From NCBI GenBank assembly GCA_020630195.1, contig JAHDBV010000023.1, forward strand, positions 1 through 45,072: a stretch of DNA of 45,072 nucleotides. Reading direction: 5' to 3'. This stretch comes from Acidimicrobiales bacterium (GTDB lineage: Bacteria; Actinomycetota; Acidimicrobiia; Acidimicrobiales; SZUA-35). The notes below the pieces were generated by a model. The model did no database searches. It was not told where the DNA came from and worked only from the letters and a program-made list of their open reading frames with translations. Shown here one piece after another: positions 20,498 to 29,729 of this stretch (positions within the stretch are counted from its first letter, which is position 1; each line of letters opens with the position of its first letter). Both the position numbers and the translations under genes were made by a program.

Positions 20498-22555
20498 ATG
20501 GCCGCCGTCACCGAAGCACCGCCCCTGCCGATCGTCGAGCGCCTGTCGCTGAACGACGAACAGGCCGCCGCCGCCACCCATCGCGGCGCCCCACTGCTCG
20601 TCGTGGCCGGCGCCGGGACCGGTAAGACGAAGACGCTCGTCGCCCGCCTGGCGTCGCTGCTCGACGACGGCGTGGAGCCCAACCGGATCCTGCTGCTCAC
20701 CTTCACCCGTCGGGCCGCGGCGGAGATGTTGAGCCGGGTCGAGGCGGCCGCCGGCTCAGGTGCCCGGCAGGTGTGGGGCGGCACGTTCCACTCCGTCGCG
20801 ACCCGCCTCCTGCGGGCGGTGGCCCCCCAGATCGGCCTCGCCCCCAACTTCACGGTGCTCGACCCCGGCGACGTGAGCGATCTGTTCTCGATCGTGCGGG
20901 CCGAGCATGTCGACCACGGCGGCCGACGGTTCCCCAAGGCCGACACGATCGCCTCGATCTACTCGCGCACGGTGAACGCCCAGCAGCCACTCGACGAAGT
21001 GTTGAAGGCCGACTTCGGCTGGTGCCTCGAACACCGTGACGCGCTCGGAGCGATCTTCACGGCCTACACCCAGGCCAAGCGCGAGCAGAACGTGCTCGAC
21101 TACGACGACCTGCTCCTCTTCTGGCGGGCCGTCATGCCGACCCCGATCGGTGCCGAACTGCGCCAACGGTTCGATCACGTGCTCGTCGACGAGTACCAGG
21201 ACACCAACCCCATCCAGGCCGACATCGTCGCCGGCCTCTGCCGAGGCGACGAGGCCGCAACGTTGTGTGTCGTCGGTGACGACGCCCAGGCGATCTACGG
21301 CTTCCGTGCCGCCACGGTCGCCCATCTCCGGGAGTTCGAGTCGAGCTATCCGGAGGCCGCCGTCGTGACGTTGGAGCAGAACTACCGCTCCACCACGCCG
21401 ATCCTCGACCTCGCGAACGACGTGCTCGCACAGTCACCCAACCACCGCCGCAAGCACCTCTGGACCGAACGCTCCGGCGACGGCCGACCCGAGCTCGTCA
21501 CCTGCCACGACGACGCCGACCAGGCCCGGGTCATCTGCGACGCCGTGCTCGAGGCCCGCGAACGTGGCCTCACCCTCCAGGAGCAGGCCGTGTTGTTCCG
21601 CGCCGGCCACCACAGCGATCGGCTCGAACTCGAACTCACCCGGCGTGACGTGCCCTACGTGAAGTTCGGTGGCCTCTCCTATCTCGAGACCGCCCACGTG
21701 AAGGACCTCCTCTCACTTCTGCGGATCGCCGACAACCCCGACGATCGGCTGGCCTGGCACCGCGTGCTCACGATGCTCGACGGCGTCGGCCCGGCCACCG
21801 CCGCCCGCCTGCTCGATGAACTCGGTGTCGACGAGACGGGCGTCGACGCACTCGCCCGCTTCACCGACGGTGCCGGCGAGATGCCGGAGTCGGCCGAGAC
21901 CGCCGCCGACGAGCTCCGGGCCGCCTTCGGCGACTGCACCTCCGGCCGACTCGACTGCGGATCCCAGGTCGATCGGCTGCGCCCGTTCTGCATCCTCACC
22001 TTCCCCGGTCGCTACGAGAACGCCCCGGCCCGCCTCGGCGACCTCGAACAGCTCGCCGCCTCCGCTGGCGACCAGACCGACCGCAGCCGGTTCCTCGCGG
22101 AGCTCACGCTCGATCCCCCGTCGAAGACCTCCGACCGGGCGGGGCCGCCCCACCGCGACGACGATTGGCTCACCCTGTCCACCATCCACTCCGCCAAGGG
22201 CGGCGAGTGGCGGCGGGTGCACCTGCTCCACGCCGCCGACGGCAACCTGCCGTCCGACATGGCCATCTCGGATGCCGACGGCCTCGACGAGGAACTCCGG
22301 CTCGCCTACGTCGCTCTCACCCGGGCGAAGGACGAACTCATGGTCACGTTCCCGTTGCGGTTCCACGTGCACCGCCAACGCCTCGACGATCGCCACGTCT
22401 ACGCGCAGCTCTCCCGCTTCCTCGAGCCCGTGCGCCACCACTTCGACGAGCACACGACACCCGCCGCTGGAGGCGGGACCACGATCACACTCGACCCGAA
22501 CCTCCGGGTGGGTGTGGCCGACGAGGTCGACGCCGCCCTCGGCTCGCTCTGGTGA
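20498..22555 (+). CDS. UvrD/Rep-family ATP-dependent DNA helicase
   Basis: A 685-residue superfamily 1A helicase. Motifs: Q motif region SLNDEQAAAATH near residue 17, Walker A AGAGTGKT at 37-44, motif Ia LLTFTRRAAAEML, Walker B VDEYQDTNPIQ near 230, motif III GDDAQAIYGFRAA, motif IV LEQNYRST, motif V TIHSAKGGEWRRVHL near 561 and motif VI YVALTRAKDELMV near 605. It unwinds DNA in repair or replication restart. It is shorter than canonical UvrD in the C-terminal region. It is followed by a DNA glycosylase gene with its own promoter. Confidence 0.93.
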   Translation: MAAVTEAPPLPIVERLSLNDEQAAAATHRGAPLLVVAGAGTGKTKTLVARLASLLDDGVEPNRILLLTFTRRAAAEMLSRVEAAAGSGARQVWGGTFHSVATRLLRAVAPQIGLAPNFTVLDPGDVSDLFSIVRAEHVDHGGRRFPKADTIASIYSRTVNAQQPLDEVLKADFGWCLEHRDALGAIFTAYTQAKREQNVLDYDDLLLFWRAVMPTPIGAELRQRFDHVLVDEYQDTNPIQADIVAGLCRGDEAATLCVVGDDAQAIYGFRAATVAHLREFESSYPEAAVVTLEQNYRSTTPILDLANDVLAQSPNHRRKHLWTERSGDGRPELVTCHDDADQARVICDAVLEARERGLTLQEQAVLFRAGHHSDRLELELTRRDVPYVKFGGLSYLETAHVKDLLSLLRIADNPDDRLAWHRVLTMLDGVGPATAARLLDELGVDETGVDALARFTDGAGEMPESAETAADELRAAFGDCTSGRLDCGSQVDRLRPFCILTFPGRYENAPARLGDLEQLAASAGDQTDRSRFLAELTLDPPSKTSDRAGPPHRDDDWLTLSTIHSAKGGEWRRVHLLHAADGNLPSDMAISDADGLDEELRLAYVALTRAKDELMVTFPLRFHVHRQRLDDRHVYAQLSRFLEPVRHHFDEHTTPAAGGGTTITLDPNLRVGVADEVDAALGSLW

Positions 22556-22589
22556 CGCCACGCCGGTGACACGAGCGGCCGAGGGGCCG

Positions 22590-22595
22590 TAGGTT
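22590..22595 (+). promoter_or_regulatory. -10 box of a probable leaderless promoter for the glycosylase
   Basis: TAGGTT, 6 bases, then the ATG at 22602. Confidence 0.5.
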
Positions 22596-22601
22596 GCCGA
22601 C

Positions 22602-23486
22602 ATGGAGACACGCCGGTTCGAACTGCCCGGGCTCGACCGGGCCCGTTCGACGATCGCCGGCGCGAAGACCGCGCAGCGGAACCGCCAGGGCGAGATCTGG
22701 TGGTCGACCCACACCCCCGACGGCGACGGCACCGTCCGGGTCACGCCGACCGGGCCGACCGAGGCCACGGGTACGGCGTGGGGTGACGGCGCCGACTGGC
22801 TGCTCGATCACGTGCCCGGTCTGCTCGGCGCCCACGACGATCTGAGCGGCTTCGAACCGACCGGACCGGTCGCCCGCTGGTGGCTGGAGAACCCGGTGCG
22901 CCTCACCCGCACCGACCGTCTCTGGGACGCCGTCGTCGTCGGCGTGTTCGGCCAGAAGGTGCAGGTGGCCAACGCCTACCGGAGTCGCCGTCTCCTCGCC
23001 CGTCACTTCGGGCGCCCGGCCCCCGGCCCGACCGACGCGTTCATCCTCCCCGACCCGCACACCGTCGCCGAGCTCGGCTACCACGACTTCCACCGGCTCG
23101 GCAGCGAACGCAAGCGCGCCGAGATCCTCCGCACGGTCGCCCGGGAGTGGCCACGCCTCGACACCCTGCACGACGCACCTCCGGCCGCCGTGCAAGCCCG
23201 GCTCCAACGGCTCCGCGGCATCGGCCCCTGGACGGCCGCCATGACCACGGCGATGGCCTTCGGCGACGCCGACGCCGTGCCCGTCGGCGACTTCCACATC
23301 CCCAACACCATCGCCTGGCACCTCGCCGGCGAACCGCGCGGCACCGACGAGCGCATGCTCGAACTGCTCGAGCCCTACGTCGGCCACCGGTGGCGGGTGA
23401 TCCGGATGGCGAAGAGCCGCGGCTCGGCGCCGAAGTACGGACCGAAGCTCAGCCTCACCGGCGACGGGCTCCACCTCGGCCGATGA
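22602..23486 (+). CDS. HhH-GPD DNA-3-methyladenine glycosylase (AlkA-like)
   Basis: A 294-residue base-excision enzyme. The helix-hairpin-helix is LQRLRGIGPWTAAMTTAMAF and the catalytic Asp follows in VPVGDFHIPN near residue 229. The N-terminal 90 residues form a beta-rich domain seen in AlkA-type enzymes. It excises alkylated purines. Its stop overlaps the start of the DUF72 gene (ATGA at 23483-23486), so the two are co-translated. Confidence 0.87.
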   Translation: METRRFELPGLDRARSTIAGAKTAQRNRQGEIWWSTHTPDGDGTVRVTPTGPTEATGTAWGDGADWLLDHVPGLLGAHDDLSGFEPTGPVARWWLENPVRLTRTDRLWDAVVVGVFGQKVQVANAYRSRRLLARHFGRPAPGPTDAFILPDPHTVAELGYHDFHRLGSERKRAEILRTVAREWPRLDTLHDAPPAAVQARLQRLRGIGPWTAAMTTAMAFGDADAVPVGDFHIPNTIAWHLAGEPRGTDERMLELLEPYVGHRWRVIRMAKSRGSAPKYGPKLSLTGDGLHLGR

Positions 23487-24385
23487 CGACCCCGTCCGAC
23501 GACGCACCCGTCGTCCACGTCGGCTGCCCGATGTGGGCGCACCGCCCGTGGGTCGGTCGTTACTTCCCCGCCGACACCGGCACCGGCCGCGAGCTCGAGG
23601 CCTACGCCCACTGGTGTTCGTCGGTCGAGGGGAACACGACGTTCTACGCACTCCCCACCGAGTCGACGATCACCACCTGGGCCGAGCAGACACCCGCATG
23701 GTTCCGGTTCTGCTTCAAACTCGGACGCGACATCACCCACGACCGACGACTGCGTAACACCGGAGGTCTGCTCTCGGCGACCCTCGACCGGTTCGCCCCC
23801 CTGCGAGCCAACCTCGGGCCGCTCCAGATCCAGCTCCCCGGCACGTTCGGCCCCGACGACCTGGGCGTGCTCGACACCTTCCTCGACGGTTGCTCACGGG
23901 AGTGGGCCTGGGCCGTCGAGGTCCGCCACCCCGACTTCGAAGCCGGTGGGCCGGCCGAGCGCCCCCTCAACGACCTGCTCGCCCATCACGGGGTCGACCG
24001 GGTGCTGCTCGACAGCCGGGCGCTGTTCGCGGTGCCGCCCACCACTCCCGAGGCCCGCGAGGCCTGGGAACGCAAACCCCGACTCCGTATCCGCCCCGTC
24101 GCCACCGGCACCCAGCCCATCGTCCGGCTGATCGGCGCCGACGACCCCGAACCGCTCGACCCGATCCTCGAGAGCTGGGTGCCGAAGATCGTCACCTGGG
24201 TCGCTGCGGGCATCACCCCGCACGTGTTCATCCACACCCCGTCGAACGACGACGGGCCGGCCGACGCCCGCGCCACCCACGCCCGCATCGCCGCCGCCGT
24301 CCGGGACGAACTCGGTGTCGAGCTCGCCCCACTGCCCGACCCCGGCCCCTACCGCGCCGCCACCCAGACCGACCTGTTCGGGTGA
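23483..24385 (+). CDS. DUF72 family TIM-barrel protein
   Basis: A 300-residue protein of the DUF72/YecE family. Landmarks: HVGCPMWAHRPWVGRYFP near the N-terminus, the SSVEGNTTFYALP motif, FRFCFKLGRDITHDRRL, QLPGTFGPDD, WAVEVRHPDF and a HVFIHTPSNDD segment near the C-terminus. The family has a barrel fold and no settled function. Start ATG at 23483 overlaps the upstream stop; association with DNA repair genes is known anecdotally in several genomes but remains inference. Confidence 0.85.
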   Translation: MTTPSDDAPVVHVGCPMWAHRPWVGRYFPADTGTGRELEAYAHWCSSVEGNTTFYALPTESTITTWAEQTPAWFRFCFKLGRDITHDRRLRNTGGLLSATLDRFAPLRANLGPLQIQLPGTFGPDDLGVLDTFLDGCSREWAWAVEVRHPDFEAGGPAERPLNDLLAHHGVDRVLLDSRALFAVPPTTPEAREAWERKPRLRIRPVATGTQPIVRLIGADDPEPLDPILESWVPKIVTWVAAGITPHVFIHTPSNDDGPADARATHARIAAAVRDELGVELAPLPDPGPYRAATQTDLFG

Positions 24386-24449
24386 ACCGGCCCCGGCTTC
24401 GCCCGCCCGCGTGGTCGGGCGGAGGTCGCCAACTGGTAGACACATCGGG

Positions 24450-25670
24450 GTGGACGTCATCATCGTGGGAGCCGGCCTCGCCGGCCTGACCGCCGCCGTC
24501 GATCTCCAGCGCCGTGGCCACGAGGTCCGGGTGCTCGAAGCCTCCGACGGGGTCGGTGGCCGGGTGCGGACCGACTCGGTCGGCGACGGCCAACTCGCCG
24601 ACCGCGGCTTCCAGATCCTGCTGTCGGCCTACCCCGAGGCGAGCGACCTGCTCGACTACGACGCCCTCGATCTCCGCGCCTTCGCCCCCGGCGCCCTGAT
24701 CCGCTGGAACGGGTCGTTCCATCACCTCGGTGACCCGCTGCGCGACCCGTCGTCGTTGCTCTCCACGGCCCGGGCCCCGATCGGGACCGTGCTCGACAAG
24801 GCCCGCATCCTGAAGTGGCGCCTCGCCACCACCCGCGGTCCGGTCTCGGCGATCTGGCAGGGCGACGACGTCACCGCCGCCACCCACCTGAAGGAACTCG
24901 GCTTCTCCGCATCGATGCGGGACCGGTTCCTCACCCCGCTGTTCGCCGGCATCACCCTCGAACCCGAGCTCCAGGGCTCGTCACGGGTCATCGACTTCGT
25001 GTTCCGCATGCTCGCCACCGGCGACGCCGTCGTCCCGAACGCCGGCATGGGCGCCATCCCCGCGCAGCTCGCCGACCGCCTCGGTGACGAGGTCGTGCTC
25101 ACCCGCCACCCGGTCGTCGAGACCGGCGGCCACCACGTGGTCATGGCCGACGGCACCCGCCACGACGCCGACGCCGTCGTCGTGGCCACCGGTGTCGACG
25201 CGGCCCGGGAACTCGCCGGCACCCCGGAGCGTCCGTGGCGAGGGGTCACCACCGCCTGGTTCGCGGCCGACGAACCACCGAACGACGACCGCACCCTGGT
25301 GCTGAACGGGCACGGCGTCACGCCGATCAACTCCCTCGCCGTGATGTCGAACGTCGCCCCCGGCTACGGCGGTGGGCGCCACGTGATCCAGGTCTCGGCG
25401 CCGACCCTCGACGAGACCGTCGTGCCGGCCATGGTCGACACTCTCGAGCAGTGGTACGGCCCGGTCGTGCGCACGTGGGACGAACTCCGCATCGACCGCA
25501 TCCCCAAGTCGCAGCCGGCACAGCTCACCGGCCTCGATCGGCCCGGTGCGGTGCGTGCCGCGAACGGCACCGTGGTCTGTGGCGATCACCTCACCGACGC
25601 CTCCATCAACGGGGCCATCGGTTCGGGCCGGGCCGGCGCCCGCCTCGTCGTGGAGCAGGCCGGACGCTGA
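24450..25670 (+). CDS. FAD-dependent oxidoreductase (amine oxidase/phytoene desaturase-like)
   Basis: A 406-residue flavoprotein. The FAD-binding Rossmann motif is VDVIIVGAGLAGLTAAVDL at the N-terminus, followed by VLEASDGVGGRVRTD. A C-terminal FAD-contact region is VVCGDHLTDASINGAIGSG with the expected spacing. Substrate is unknown; the family includes desaturases and amine oxidases. GTG at 24450 is chosen because a TAGACA box lies 7 bases upstream and because the Rossmann strand must begin at once. Confidence 0.85.
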   Translation: MDVIIVGAGLAGLTAAVDLQRRGHEVRVLEASDGVGGRVRTDSVGDGQLADRGFQILLSAYPEASDLLDYDALDLRAFAPGALIRWNGSFHHLGDPLRDPSSLLSTARAPIGTVLDKARILKWRLATTRGPVSAIWQGDDVTAATHLKELGFSASMRDRFLTPLFAGITLEPELQGSSRVIDFVFRMLATGDAVVPNAGMGAIPAQLADRLGDEVVLTRHPVVETGGHHVVMADGTRHDADAVVVATGVDAARELAGTPERPWRGVTTAWFAADEPPNDDRTLVLNGHGVTPINSLAVMSNVAPGYGGGRHVIQVSAPTLDETVVPAMVDTLEQWYGPVVRTWDELRIDRIPKSQPAQLTGLDRPGAVRAANGTVVCGDHLTDASINGAIGSGRAGARLVVEQAGR

Positions 25671-25704
25671 TCCGCATCGGCGGCCACGCCGGCCGACGCG
25701 GCGC

Positions 25705-25710
25705 TACGGT
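25705..25710 (+). promoter_or_regulatory. -10 box of a probable leaderless promoter for the LLM oxidoreductase
   Basis: TACGGT, 6 bases, then the ATG at 25717. Confidence 0.5.
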
Positions 25711-25716
25711 CCGGAC

Positions 25717-26472
25717 ATGATCCGAGTCGGCGTCCAGCTCCAGCCCCAGCACTGCACCATCGATCAGATCCGCGACGCCTGGCGGGCCGCCGACGCGTCG
25801 GAGCTCGACTCGATCTGGACGTGGGATCACTTCTTCCCGCTCTTCGGCGACCCTGACGGCTCCCACTTCGAGGGCTGGTCGCTGCTGGCCGCGATGGCCA
25901 CCGAGACCTCCAGCTCCCAGCTCGGCATGCTCGTCGGCTGCAACAGCTACCGAAACCCCGAACTGCTCGCCGACATGGCCCGCACGATGGACCATCTCTC
26001 CGGCGGCCGGATGTACCTCGGGATCGGCTCGGGCTGGTTCGAGCGTGACTACGACGACTACGGCTACGAGTTCGGCACCGCCGGCGGGCGCCTGACCGAC
26101 CTGCGCGAGGCACTGCCCCGGATCAAGAACCGGCTCATGAACCTCAACCCCGGTCCCATCGGGACGCTGCCGCTGATGATCGGTGGCGGCGGCGAGAAGC
26201 GGACGCTGAAGTACACGGCCCAGTACGCCGACTCGCACAACACCTTCGGCCCGCCCGACGTCTACGCCCGGAAGATGCAGGTGCTCGACGACTGGTGCCA
26301 CGAGGTCGGTCGGGATCCGTCCGAGATCGAGCGCACCGTCGCCATCGACGGCAGCCAGCTCGACTGGGCCGACGACCTCGTCGCCGCCGGCGCCTCCCAC
26401 ATCATCGTGATGACCCCCGTGCCGTTCGACCTCGAGCCGGCGCTCGGGTTGCGGGCACGCCTCAACGGCTGA
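25717..26472 (+). CDS. LLM-class F420-dependent oxidoreductase
   Basis: A 251-residue luciferase-like monooxygenase-fold enzyme, shorter than many relatives (about 290-340). Typical segments: RVGVQLQPQHCTIDQIRDAW, SIWTWDHFFPLFGDPDG, LGMLVGCNSYRNPELLADMARTMD (in part), GRMYLGIGSGWFERDYDDYG and LPLMIGGGGEKRTLK. These are actinobacterial enzymes that use deazaflavin F420 as hydride carrier, in keeping with the FrhB-type gene at the left edge. Fpg starts 7 bases after its stop. Confidence 0.88.
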   Translation: MIRVGVQLQPQHCTIDQIRDAWRAADASELDSIWTWDHFFPLFGDPDGSHFEGWSLLAAMATETSSSQLGMLVGCNSYRNPELLADMARTMDHLSGGRMYLGIGSGWFERDYDDYGYEFGTAGGRLTDLREALPRIKNRLMNLNPGPIGTLPLMIGGGGEKRTLKYTAQYADSHNTFGPPDVYARKMQVLDDWCHEVGRDPSEIERTVAIDGSQLDWADDLVAAGASHIIVMTPVPFDLEPALGLRARLNG

Positions 26473-26479
26473 GGGGCCC

Positions 26480-27286
26480 GTGCCCGAACTCCCCGAGGTC
26501 GAGACGGTCCGCCGTCAGCTCCAGCCGCGCCTGCCCGGCCGGCGGGTCCTCGAAGCCGGCTCCCATCCGAGTGCGAAGTTCACCCCGGCCACCGAGGTGA
26601 CCGGCGCGGCCTTCGGCGACGTCGGCCGACGCGGCAAGTTCCTCCTGCTGTCCACCGACGACGGCCGGGAACTGATCGTGCATCTCGGCATGACGGGGGT
26701 GGTCCGCTTCGGCGGCCCCGAACCCGAACTCGACGACCCCTACCTGCGGGCCTGGTGGCGCCTCGACGACCGCACGACTCTCGAGTTCGCCGACGTCCGC
26801 CGATTCGGCCGCCTCCGGGTGGTGCCGGCCGGTGACTACTCGTCGATCCCGACCCTCGCCGTCGCCGGCCCGGAACCGTGGGATCCCGAGCTCACCCCCA
26901 AGCGGTTCCACGCGTCGATCAAGGCCAGCAAGCGGGCGATCAAGACCCAGCTCCTGTCACAACGTCCCGTCGCCGGGGTCGGCAACATCTACGCCGACGA
27001 GGCGTTGTGGGCCGCCGAGATCAACCCGAAGGTCACCCGCGTCGGGCTCGACCGGGCGACCGTGCTGCTCGACGAGGTCCGGGCCGCGCTCGAACGGGGC
27101 CTCGAAGGGGGCGGCACGACCCTGCGCGACTACCGCAACGTCGAGGGTGGCACGGGCGAGAACCAGAAGCGCCTGGCGGCCTACGGACGTGCCGGTGAAC
27201 CGTGCCTGCGGTGCGATACGACGCTCGTCTCGGACGTCATCGACGCCCGCACCACCACCTGGTGCCCCGCCTGCCAACGACGCTGA
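26480..27286 (+). CDS. mutM: Formamidopyrimidine-DNA glycosylase (Fpg/MutM)
   Basis: A 268-residue bifunctional glycosylase/AP lyase that removes 8-oxoguanine and formamidopyrimidines. The essential N-terminus PELPEVETV (catalytic Pro2 and Glu3) fixes the GTG at 26480. A conserved Lys lies in GRRGKFLLLS, the H2TH region in SQRPVAGVGNIYADEALW, and the C-terminal zinc finger in CLRCDTT and WCPACQRR. It is probably co-transcribed with the LLM oxidoreductase gene. Confidence 0.95.
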   Translation: MPELPEVETVRRQLQPRLPGRRVLEAGSHPSAKFTPATEVTGAAFGDVGRRGKFLLLSTDDGRELIVHLGMTGVVRFGGPEPELDDPYLRAWWRLDDRTTLEFADVRRFGRLRVVPAGDYSSIPTLAVAGPEPWDPELTPKRFHASIKASKRAIKTQLLSQRPVAGVGNIYADEALWAAEINPKVTRVGLDRATVLLDEVRAALERGLEGGGTTLRDYRNVEGGTGENQKRLAAYGRAGEPCLRCDTTLVSDVIDARTTTWCPACQRR

Positions 27287-27287
27287 C

Positions 27288-27659
27288 TCAGGTGCCCACG
27301 TGGGCCTCACGTGCGGCGAGGATCGTCTCGATGTTCGACTCCGACCAGTTGCGGAGCGCGGCGAGCGGTTCGATCAGCGAACGACCGAAGTCGGTGAGGC
27401 TGTAGACGGTACGCGGCGGCACCTCGGCGAACACCTCACGCCGCACGATGCCGTCCCGCTCCAGATCCCGGAGGGTCTTCGTGAGCGACTTCGGCGAGAT
27501 CCCGCCGACGAGGCCCCGCAGTTCACCGAAGCGATGCGGCCGCTGGGCCAACGCGCCGACGAGCAGGATCGTCCAGCGGGCCGAGATCAACGTCAACACC
27601 TGACTCGTGGGGCAATCGGCGTTGTAGACGTCGAACGGTGGGAAGTCCTCGGTATCCAT
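27288..27659 (-). CDS. HxlR-family transcriptional regulator
   Basis: A 123-residue winged-helix regulator. The family start CPTSQVLTLISARWTILLV is present, with a Cys at residue 16 that can act as a redox switch in some relatives, then RFGELRGLVGGISPKSLTKTL and GIVRREVFAEVPPRTVYSLT. ATG at 27659 is chosen; an upstream in-frame start would pass through the operator. It diverges from a quinone oxidoreductase gene, its likely target, with 126 bases between. Confidence 0.88.
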   Translation of the reverse strand: MDTEDFPPFDVYNADCPTSQVLTLISARWTILLVGALAQRPHRFGELRGLVGGISPKSLTKTLRDLERDGIVRREVFAEVPPRTVYSLTDFGRSLIEPLAALRNWSESNIETILAAREAHVGT

Positions 27660-27667
27660 GGGGAAGC

Positions 27668-27689
27668 AATGGTACCGATCGGAACCATT
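27668..27689. promoter_or_regulatory. HxlR operator palindrome
   Basis: A 22-base inverted repeat with 10 of 11 positions paired: AATGGT (27668-27673) and ACCATT (27684-27689) flank the self-complementary CCGATCGG, with one mismatch. It contains TACCAT (-10 box for the minus-strand regulator gene, 9 bases before its ATG), so binding would repress the regulator itself. Confidence 0.7.
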
Positions 27690-27785
27690 GGGTGAAGATC
27701 GGGGCTCCGGTCCCACCGATGGTTTCCCCGGCGAAACCTGTGTGCCGTTGACGAAACCGAGGGGTCGTGGTCTTCACTGCCCCGC

Positions 27786-28760
27786 ATGCAGGCCTGGGTC
27801 GTCCACACACCCGGGCCGGTCGAGGCGCTCCGGCTGCTCGACTGGCCCGCCCCCACCCCGTCCCCCGGACGGGTGCTCATCGACGTCCGGGCCCGCGGGC
27901 TCAATCGCTCCGAGCTCTACACCCGCCAGGGCCACAGCGGCGACGCCGTGCCGTTCCCCCGCGTGCTCGGCATCGAGGCCGTCGGCACGGTCGTCGATGC
28001 CGGCGGCACCGACCTCGCCGTGGGCGACACCGTCGCCGCCGCCATGGGTCGGATGGGACGGGCCTTCGACGGCAGCTACGCCGAGCTCGTCTCGGTCGGA
28101 CGGGACCACGTCTACCCGATCCGGACCGAGCTCGACTGGCCGACGTTCGCCGCCCTGCCCGAGACGTACCTGACGGCCTGGGGCGTGATCGACACCGTCA
28201 CCCCCGCCCCGGGCCGTCCGGTCCTCGTGCGGGGCGGCACGTCATCGGTCGGCCTCGCGGCGATCTCGATCCTGTCCGACATGGGTGCCGGTGTCGTCGC
28301 CACGACCCGGACCGAGGCGAAGCGGCCGGCCCTCCTCGAGGCCGGCGCCGACGCCGTGCTCATCGACGACGGTGCCGTCGGCGCCGAGGCCGCCGACATC
28401 ATCGGCGAGCCGATGGATGCGGTGATCGAACTCGTCGGCAGCCCCGACTCGATCGCCGACAGCGCCCTCGCCCTCGGACCGGGCGGCGCGATCGGCCACG
28501 TCGGCATGCTCGCCGACGCCTGGGACTGGATGGACGAGGGGCTCGACACCGAGGTCGACCTCCGCTTCTACAGCAGCGAGACCCTCCACACCCGCACGGC
28601 CACCCCGGCCCTGCAACAGATCGTCGACCGCGTCGAGGCGGGCCGGTATCGGCCGAACCTCTGGCGGGTCTTCGAGTTCGGCGACCTCGCCGACGCCCAC
28701 GACGTCATGGAGCACTCCCGGGCCGCCGGGAAGCTCGTCGTCGCCTCACCACGGCGCTGA
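27786..28760 (+). CDS. Zinc-independent quinone oxidoreductase/alcohol dehydrogenase (MDR family)
   Basis: A 324-residue medium-chain dehydrogenase/reductase. The N-terminal GroES-like domain has VRARGLNRSELYTRQGH and RVLGIEAVGTVVDAGG. The Rossmann domain contains VLVRGGTSSVGLAAISILS for NADPH binding. Structural zinc cysteines are lacking, which fits the quinone oxidoreductase branch. The start lies 7 bases after TTCACT with TTGACG farther upstream. It is divergent to an HxlR regulator, which in many bacteria responds to aldehydes or quinones. Confidence 0.87.
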   Translation: MQAWVVHTPGPVEALRLLDWPAPTPSPGRVLIDVRARGLNRSELYTRQGHSGDAVPFPRVLGIEAVGTVVDAGGTDLAVGDTVAAAMGRMGRAFDGSYAELVSVGRDHVYPIRTELDWPTFAALPETYLTAWGVIDTVTPAPGRPVLVRGGTSSVGLAAISILSDMGAGVVATTRTEAKRPALLEAGADAVLIDDGAVGAEAADIIGEPMDAVIELVGSPDSIADSALALGPGGAIGHVGMLADAWDWMDEGLDTEVDLRFYSSETLHTRTATPALQQIVDRVEAGRYRPNLWRVFEFGDLADAHDVMEHSRAAGKLVVASPRR

Positions 28761-28793
28761 TCCCGGCGCTTCCCACCGAAAGAGAGCAACCAC

Positions 28794-29720
28794 ATGTCCA
28801 CCCTCCTGTTCGCGCGCGCCCGCACCCGGGCGCTCGCTGTCGCCCTGCTCACCCTGGTGCTGTTCGCCTCGGGGTGTTCCTCCGATGCCGACGACACGGC
28901 ATCGGACACCGACACGACCGAGGCCACCCAGACCACCGACGAGACCGACACCGCCGACGGGCCCGCCGCGGTGGAGCTACCCGAGGGTGCCGCCTTCGAG
29001 CAGTACGAGCTCGACGGGGTCACGGTGCACGCCTACCTCGGCATCACCGCCCTGAACGGCAACTACGTGATCGAGTCGGAGAACTCGGTCGTCGTCGTCG
29101 ACACCTCGTTTCAGGATCCCGACCCCGCAACGCTGCGGGCGCTGGCCGACGCCACCGGTAAGCCGATCGAGCGTGTGCTCATCACCCACGGCCACCCCGA
29201 CGACGTGGGCGGCCTCAACGACGAGTTCGCCGACGTACCCGTGGCCACGACGGCCACGGTCGCCGGGCGTATCGACGCCGGGGACCGCGAGATCGAGATC
29301 CTCGACGGGCCCTTCACCATCGACGGCGTCGAGTACGTCGCCACCGAGTACCTCGACGCCGAGGACACCTCGCAGATGGTGGTCGAGATGGTCGGACGGG
29401 ACGCCGTGTTCTCCGGCGACCTCGTCTACAACGGTGTGCACGCCTTCCTCACCGAGGACCTCGAGAACTGGATCTCGATCATCGACGAGCTCGCCGCCGA
29501 TGAACCCGCCCTCGTCTTCCCCGGCCACGGCCCGGTCGGCGACGCCACCGCCTACGCCGACACCCGGGCCTACCTGGAGACGGCGATCGAGGTGCTCCCG
29601 ACGGTGAGCACCGTCGACGAGTTCGAGGTCGCGATGCTCGAGGCGTATCCCGACCGCCTGGGAGCGTTCTTCATCCGCTTCTACGGCGAGGGCCTGGTCG
29701 CCGCCCGCGGCGGCGGCTGA
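28794..29720 (+). CDS. Metallo-beta-lactamase-fold lipoprotein with altered metal ligands
   Basis: A 308-residue protein. A signal peptide ends in the lipobox LFASGC with acyl Cys28, followed by an acidic Asp/Thr linker. The MBL fold begins at VHAYLGITALNGNYVIE. Ligand motif HGHPDD (residues 132-137) has Asp where the usual HxHxDH ends in His. The next His expected before the Asp209 ligand is replaced by Glu190-Asp191 (AEDTSQMVV). Asp209 (FSGDLVYNG) and His245 (FPGHGPVGD) are kept. Activity is therefore uncertain. A GAAAGAGAG sequence precedes the ATG. It lies 33 bases after the oxidoreductase gene, probably in the same operon. Confidence 0.82.
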   Translation: MSTLLFARARTRALAVALLTLVLFASGCSSDADDTASDTDTTEATQTTDETDTADGPAAVELPEGAAFEQYELDGVTVHAYLGITALNGNYVIESENSVVVVDTSFQDPDPATLRALADATGKPIERVLITHGHPDDVGGLNDEFADVPVATTATVAGRIDAGDREIEILDGPFTIDGVEYVATEYLDAEDTSQMVVEMVGRDAVFSGDLVYNGVHAFLTEDLENWISIIDELAADEPALVFPGHGPVGDATAYADTRAYLETAIEVLPTVSTVDEFEVAMLEAYPDRLGAFFIRFYGEGLVAARGGG

Positions 29721-29729
29721 GCGCGGCGT

